Below, piece after piece: positions 61,177 to 64,000 of a stretch of DNA of 64,000 nt (the stretch's first letter is position 1; each line of letters opens with the position of its first letter). The notes under the pieces are model-generated. The model saw only the letters and a program-made list of their open reading frames with translations, did not search any database and was not told the origin of the DNA. Source of the DNA: Actinomycetes bacterium (GTDB lineage: Bacteria > Actinomycetota > Acidimicrobiia > Acidimicrobiales > Palsa-688); assembly GCA_021787365.1 (NCBI GenBank), contig JAJYMB010000093.1, positions 1 to 64,000 on the forward strand, written 5' to 3'. The position numbers and the translations under genes were made by a program.

Positions 61177-62534
61177 CCCTTACCGGCCGTCCACGCGCCC
61201 CGGCCCGTCGTCCCCTCGGCCTCTGGCTGCTCGGGGTTGCGAAGGACCATGAGCGCTATGTCGTCACGGGCCCCACCACCTTCGTGGTCGAGCACGGCCA
61301 GTTCGATGCTGCGGGCCACCTCCCGCGCGGTTGCGCCCGGGCCGGAACCGAGGACGCGTACCAAGCCCTCGGTGCCGAACAGCCTGCCCTCGTCGTCTCG
61401 TGCCTCGGTAACTCCGTCGGTGTAGCAGACCATGAGCTCGCCCGGCGCCAGGGTGAGCTCGCGCTCCTCGAAATTGAGCTGCTCGAAGGCACCGAGGAGC
61501 GTGCCGGGTACCTCCACTTCCTCGACTTGGTTGCCCTGGCGCAGTACGAAAGGGTACGGGTGGCCTCCGTTCGCCATTACGACCTTCACCACACGACCTT
61601 CGGGTCGCAGGTGGGCATAGAGGGCTGTGCAGAACTTCTCCCTGAGCCGCAGCCGGACCAGCGTGTCGTTCAGTTGCTGCAGGAGATCGGAGGGGGAGTG
61701 CTCGGCAGAGGCGACCGCGCGGGCACCGTAGCGGGCCACTCCCGTTAGCGCCGCGGCCTCGGGGCCCACGCCGGACACGTCGCCGACGATGAAGCCCCAA
61801 GCACCCTCCCCGACCTCGAAAAGGTCGTAGAAGTCCCCGCCCACGCGCGCCGCCGCCTTGGCTGGCCGGTAGCGGGCCGCCACTTCGAGGCCGGGTATCT
61901 CCGGGAGAGGCGGCGGCAGGAGGGTCTGCTGGAGCGCGCCAGCCACCTGAGCCCGCTCGCGAAAGAGGGCGAGGGTCTCGAACCGGGCACCCAGGTAACT
62001 TGCCAGGGCCTGGACCAGCTCCAGCTCCTCCCGGCCAAAGGCGCTGGGCCGGTGGTCCCCCACGAACAAGGCGCCGAGCACGTCCCCATAACGCGCCTTG
62101 ACCGGTGCCCCGACCCAGCTCCGCATGTGGTTCCCTCGCTGTCCCTCTTCGGTAGAGCCTGTGGGCGCGTCGTCGACCTGCACGGGCTCGCCGCGCCACA
62201 GGATTTCGGTGAGGTAAGGGAGGTCGTCGAGGGCAGGCCCCTTCGCCAGCCCCCGCTCCTCGGAGGACATGTGGGGCAGGTCGATGCCCGTCCCGTCCGC
62301 AGGGACCCAGGTGGCGACGTTGGCCCCCGTCAGGCTGAGCACCATCCCGGTCACGTCCCTCACCACCTGGGCAAGGTCCAAGCGCAGGGCCGACGCACAG
62401 AGCCACAAGAGAGCCTCGAACAGCCGGCCTCGCTCTCCTCGAAGCTGGTCGAGAGCCACTTCGGCAGCCTCGAGCTGCTCTCGCAGCCTCTCGTCGGCCA
62501 TCTCACCGGAGAAGCCGTCAGCTGCCCTAGTCAT
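61173..62534 (-). CDS. GAF-domain PP2C-type (SpoIIE/RsbU) serine phosphatase
   Basis: 453 residues. A short coiled coil (ERLREQLEAAEVALDQLRGE) is followed by a GAF domain (about 45-190) and a SpoIIE-type phosphatase (210-440). The latter has metal motifs RVGGDFYDLFEV and VGDVSGVGPEAA, then ANGGHPYPF and MVCYTDGVTEARDDEG. Such proteins dephosphorylate anti-anti-sigma factors in partner-switching stress control. No anti-sigma partner is adjacent. A strong hairpin (62610-62637) lies about 75 bp upstream. Coupled to vsr. Confidence 0.92.
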   Translation of the reverse strand: MTRAADGFSGEMADERLREQLEAAEVALDQLRGERGRLFEALLWLCASALRLDLAQVVRDVTGMVLSLTGANVATWVPADGTGIDLPHMSSEERGLAKGPALDDLPYLTEILWRGEPVQVDDAPTGSTEEGQRGNHMRSWVGAPVKARYGDVLGALFVGDHRPSAFGREELELVQALASYLGARFETLALFRERAQVAGALQQTLLPPPLPEIPGLEVAARYRPAKAAARVGGDFYDLFEVGEGAWGFIVGDVSGVGPEAAALTGVARYGARAVASAEHSPSDLLQQLNDTLVRLRLREKFCTALYAHLRPEGRVVKVVMANGGHPYPFVLRQGNQVEEVEVPGTLLGAFEQLNFEERELTLAPGELMVCYTDGVTEARDDEGRLFGTEGLVRVLGSGPGATAREVARSIELAVLDHEGGGARDDIALMVLRNPEQPEAEGTTGRGAWTAGKG

Positions 62535-62931
62535 GGGTACGTTCCTAGCAGCACCGTAGCCTGCGCCGCTGGCGCGGCGTCCTTGCGTCCAGACTGGCTC
62601 GTTAAAACACCAGTGGCGCCCCTCAGGGCGCCACTGGCGGAGCAGACCGAGCGGCGGATCTCAGATCCGCTCTGCGGAGCAGGCGGCGGGTTCCCGCTCC
62701 AGGTTTTGAGAGTACACGCTAATCACGGCGTTGCCAAGTGGCCCTCCTCGCATTTTTGACCTTGGGCCCTACTGGGCTGGCCTTTAGTCCCACCCGGCGC
62801 GCCATATGGAGTAATAGCAGCACGCTACGTGGCATTCCAGAGACCCGAGCGTCGTTTCGCGAGAGCCCCAGTGGGCGCCCGGGGGATCGGCAGGACCCCG
62901 CCGGCGGGCTAACATTCCTCTTCGGACTGAC
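62535..62931. other. 397-bp gap before the tRNA gene
   Basis: No gene is supported. It holds a perfect 12-bp hairpin (62610-62637) and a 17-bp palindrome, GCGGATCT-C-AGATCCGC (62654-62670). TAACAT (62910-62915), about 20 nt before the tRNA, may be its -10 box; no clear -35 is visible. Confidence 0.6.
62610..62637. terminator. Perfect 12-bp stem, 4-nt loop hairpin
   Basis: CCAGTGGCGCCC (62610-62621) and GGGCGCCACTGG (62626-62637) enclose the loop CTCA. On the minus strand it is followed by TGTTTTAACGAG, a short T-run, so it can act as a terminator for transcription coming from the right, or as an attenuator in the leader of the phosphatase gene. Confidence 0.7.
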
Positions 62932-64000
62932 TTACGCGAGCGTCGTACAGAGGCAGTACATCAGCTTCCCAAGCTGAGAACGCGGGTTCGATTCCCGTCG
63001 CTCGCTCCATTCCATCCAGTTTCGTGTCCCGTATTCGAACCCGGGCACGTCGAAGATGTCGTCGAAGGGCGGACGGTACTCCTCGTGGCAGATCCGCCCG
63101 TCTTCCACGTCGAGGCGGGTGAACACGGCGGCGTTGAACAGCCGCCGGGTGCGGTCGCCGGCCTTGCGGTAGGCGTCGCCGCAGCGGGTGGCGAAGGCGG
63201 CGGCGAGCTCCAAGATCTCCTGCCACTCGGTGAGGTTGGCATCGAGGTCGGCCAGGCGGTCCTGGGCCGCGGTGAGGTCCGCGGCGATGCGGGCCTGTTC
63301 GGCTTTGAGGGTGGGGACGTCGATGGCGCCGCCGTAGTAGGCGTCGAGGAGCTTGCGCCGTGCGGTCTCGGCCTTGGCGACCCGGCGGGTGAGCAGCTCG
63401 CGCTGGGCGGCGTCGGCGCGCTGGCGCTCGATCACCTCGGCGTCGAGCTCTTCGTGCAGGCGCTCGGCCCACGAGGCTGGTAGCTGGATGGACGCGTAGA
63501 GCTGTTCGACCTGGGCTTCGAGATCATCGGCGGCGACGTAGCGCTCCCGGCAGGTGCCCTGGGGGTCGTTCTTCTGGCCGAGGCAGAAGAAGTACGTATA
63601 GCGGCCCTTGGAGTGCTGGATGGACAGGCACCGCCCGCACACACCCCGCAATGCAGAAGGCCTTTCAAGTAGTGGGGGTGCTTGCGCTCGCGCGTGCCGC
63701 GCACCGAGCGGGCCGCGAGCAGCTCTGGGGCCCGGCGGAAGGTCTCGGGGGTGGTGAGCGGCTCGTGGAGGCCGGGGTGCTCGACCCCACCCCAGCAGAC
63801 GACGCCGGTGTAGATGGGATTGGCGAGGATCTTGGCCAGGCCCTGCCAGGTGATCGCCTTGACGGGGCGGTCGCGCCGTCCCCGGTTGGTGAGGCCCTGG
63901 TGGCCGAGCTCGCCGGCCAGACGCTGGAGGGCCCAGTTTCCGCTGGCGTAGTGCTCGAAGGCGATCGTGACGAGCGGGGCGCGCTCGGGATCAGGGACGA
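62932..64000 (-). pseudogene. Large serine recombinase, frameshifted and cut by the window edge
   Basis: Minus strand. From the window edge one frame encodes the recombinase domain (AFEHYASGNWALQRLAGELG, ITWQGLAKILANPIYTGVV) and the start of a zinc ribbon (HPHYLKGLLHCGVC). At 63638-63644, in a CACACAC run, the frame must shift: the sequence continues in a second frame as VCGRCLSIQHSKGRYTYFFC, a coiled coil and a C-terminal region. Removing one CA dinucleotide would restore a single frame. The catalytic Ser domain lies beyond 64000. The frame ends by running antisense through the tRNA. It is either a decayed integrase or a sequencing slip. Confidence 0.8.
62936..63009 (+). tRNA. tRNA-Gly (anticodon CCC), CCA encoded
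   Basis: A full cloverleaf can be drawn. The acceptor GCGAGCG (62936-62942) pairs with CGCTCGC (62999-63005), with a T discriminator and encoded CCA (63007-63009). The D stem is GTAC/GTAC and the anticodon stem TCAGC/GCTGA with loop TTCCCAA. The T arm is GCGGG TTCGATT CCCGT. The anticodon CCC reads GGG glycine codons. Its 3' end borders the recombinase-bearing element, and the recombinase frame runs antisense through the whole gene. Confidence 0.93.

Noticed and set aside
62909-63472. Minus-strand open frame containing ERATGIEPAFSAWEA near its end
   Set aside because: This peptide is the well-known artefact of translating a tRNA-Gly gene in antisense; upstream it is Arg-rich shadow of the recombinase.

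Overview
The window is GC-rich (about two thirds G+C by eye) chromosomal DNA from an actinobacterium. Supporting marks are two F420-type LLM oxidoreductases, a DUF2630 protein, PF03640 secreted repeats, an YkoEDC thiamine-precursor importer, Thr-rich secreted tails, frequent GTG starts and several apparently leaderless genes. An acidimicrobial-type lineage is plausible, but this is inference only.

Layout. 1-9.2 kb: tail of a Thr-rich repeat protein, proline iminopeptidase, a HAD phosphatase, a DUF3048 lipoprotein, a Clp-N/zinc-ribbon/beta-rich fusion, an MBL hydrolase with a glycolipid-type glycosyltransferase, a DMT transporter and an MscS channel. 9.2-15.2 kb: a class III aminotransferase and a four-gene run (LarA-like, LLM oxidoreductase, LacI regulator with an apparent CTG start, PfkB kinase). 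15.2-20.4 kb: a MalFG-type sugar importer without its own ATPase, then KDG kinase and KDPG aldolase. 20.4-29.4 kb: a long minus-strand operon with an RbsBAC-type importer, SDR protein, amidohydrolase, XRE-cupin regulator, hydroxyacid dehydrogenase and mannonate dehydratase. Mannonate dehydratase, KDG kinase and KDPG aldolase together form the lower hexuronate pathway. 29.5-33.9 kb: a divergent operon with a 2-oxoacid dehydrogenase E1 alpha/beta pair, an M24 protein and a bicupin, read from a control region with a perfect 15-bp palindrome and a repeated half site.

33.9-44.3 kb: CcdA, a PF03640-repeat secreted protein, a second LLM oxidoreductase, and the most unusual locus: a TPR protein translationally coupled to one 1,828-residue polypeptide that fuses a BREX PglY/BrxC (DUF6079-like) ATPase to a PglZ domain. 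No BREX methyltransferase is present. It is followed by two tandem-repeat arrays.

44.3-48.5 kb: a three-gene coupled operon for the oxidative pentose (Weimberg) route: FAH-family 2-keto-3-deoxy-pentonate dehydratase, 2-oxoglutarate semialdehyde dehydrogenase and IlvD/Edd sugar-acid dehydratase. 48.5-51.7 kb: seven 11-bp repeats, a TPP riboswitch and the YkoEDC transporter it controls. 52.1-57.5 kb: GlgX, GlpK and divergent GlpD. 57.6-62.5 kb: DUF2630, an L,D-transpeptidase, a DksA-like zinc finger, an HtrA-type protease, an orphan Vsr and a GAF/PP2C phosphatase. 62.9 kb to the end: tRNA-Gly(CCC), immediately abutted by a frameshifted large serine recombinase that runs off the window and marks the edge of an integrated element.
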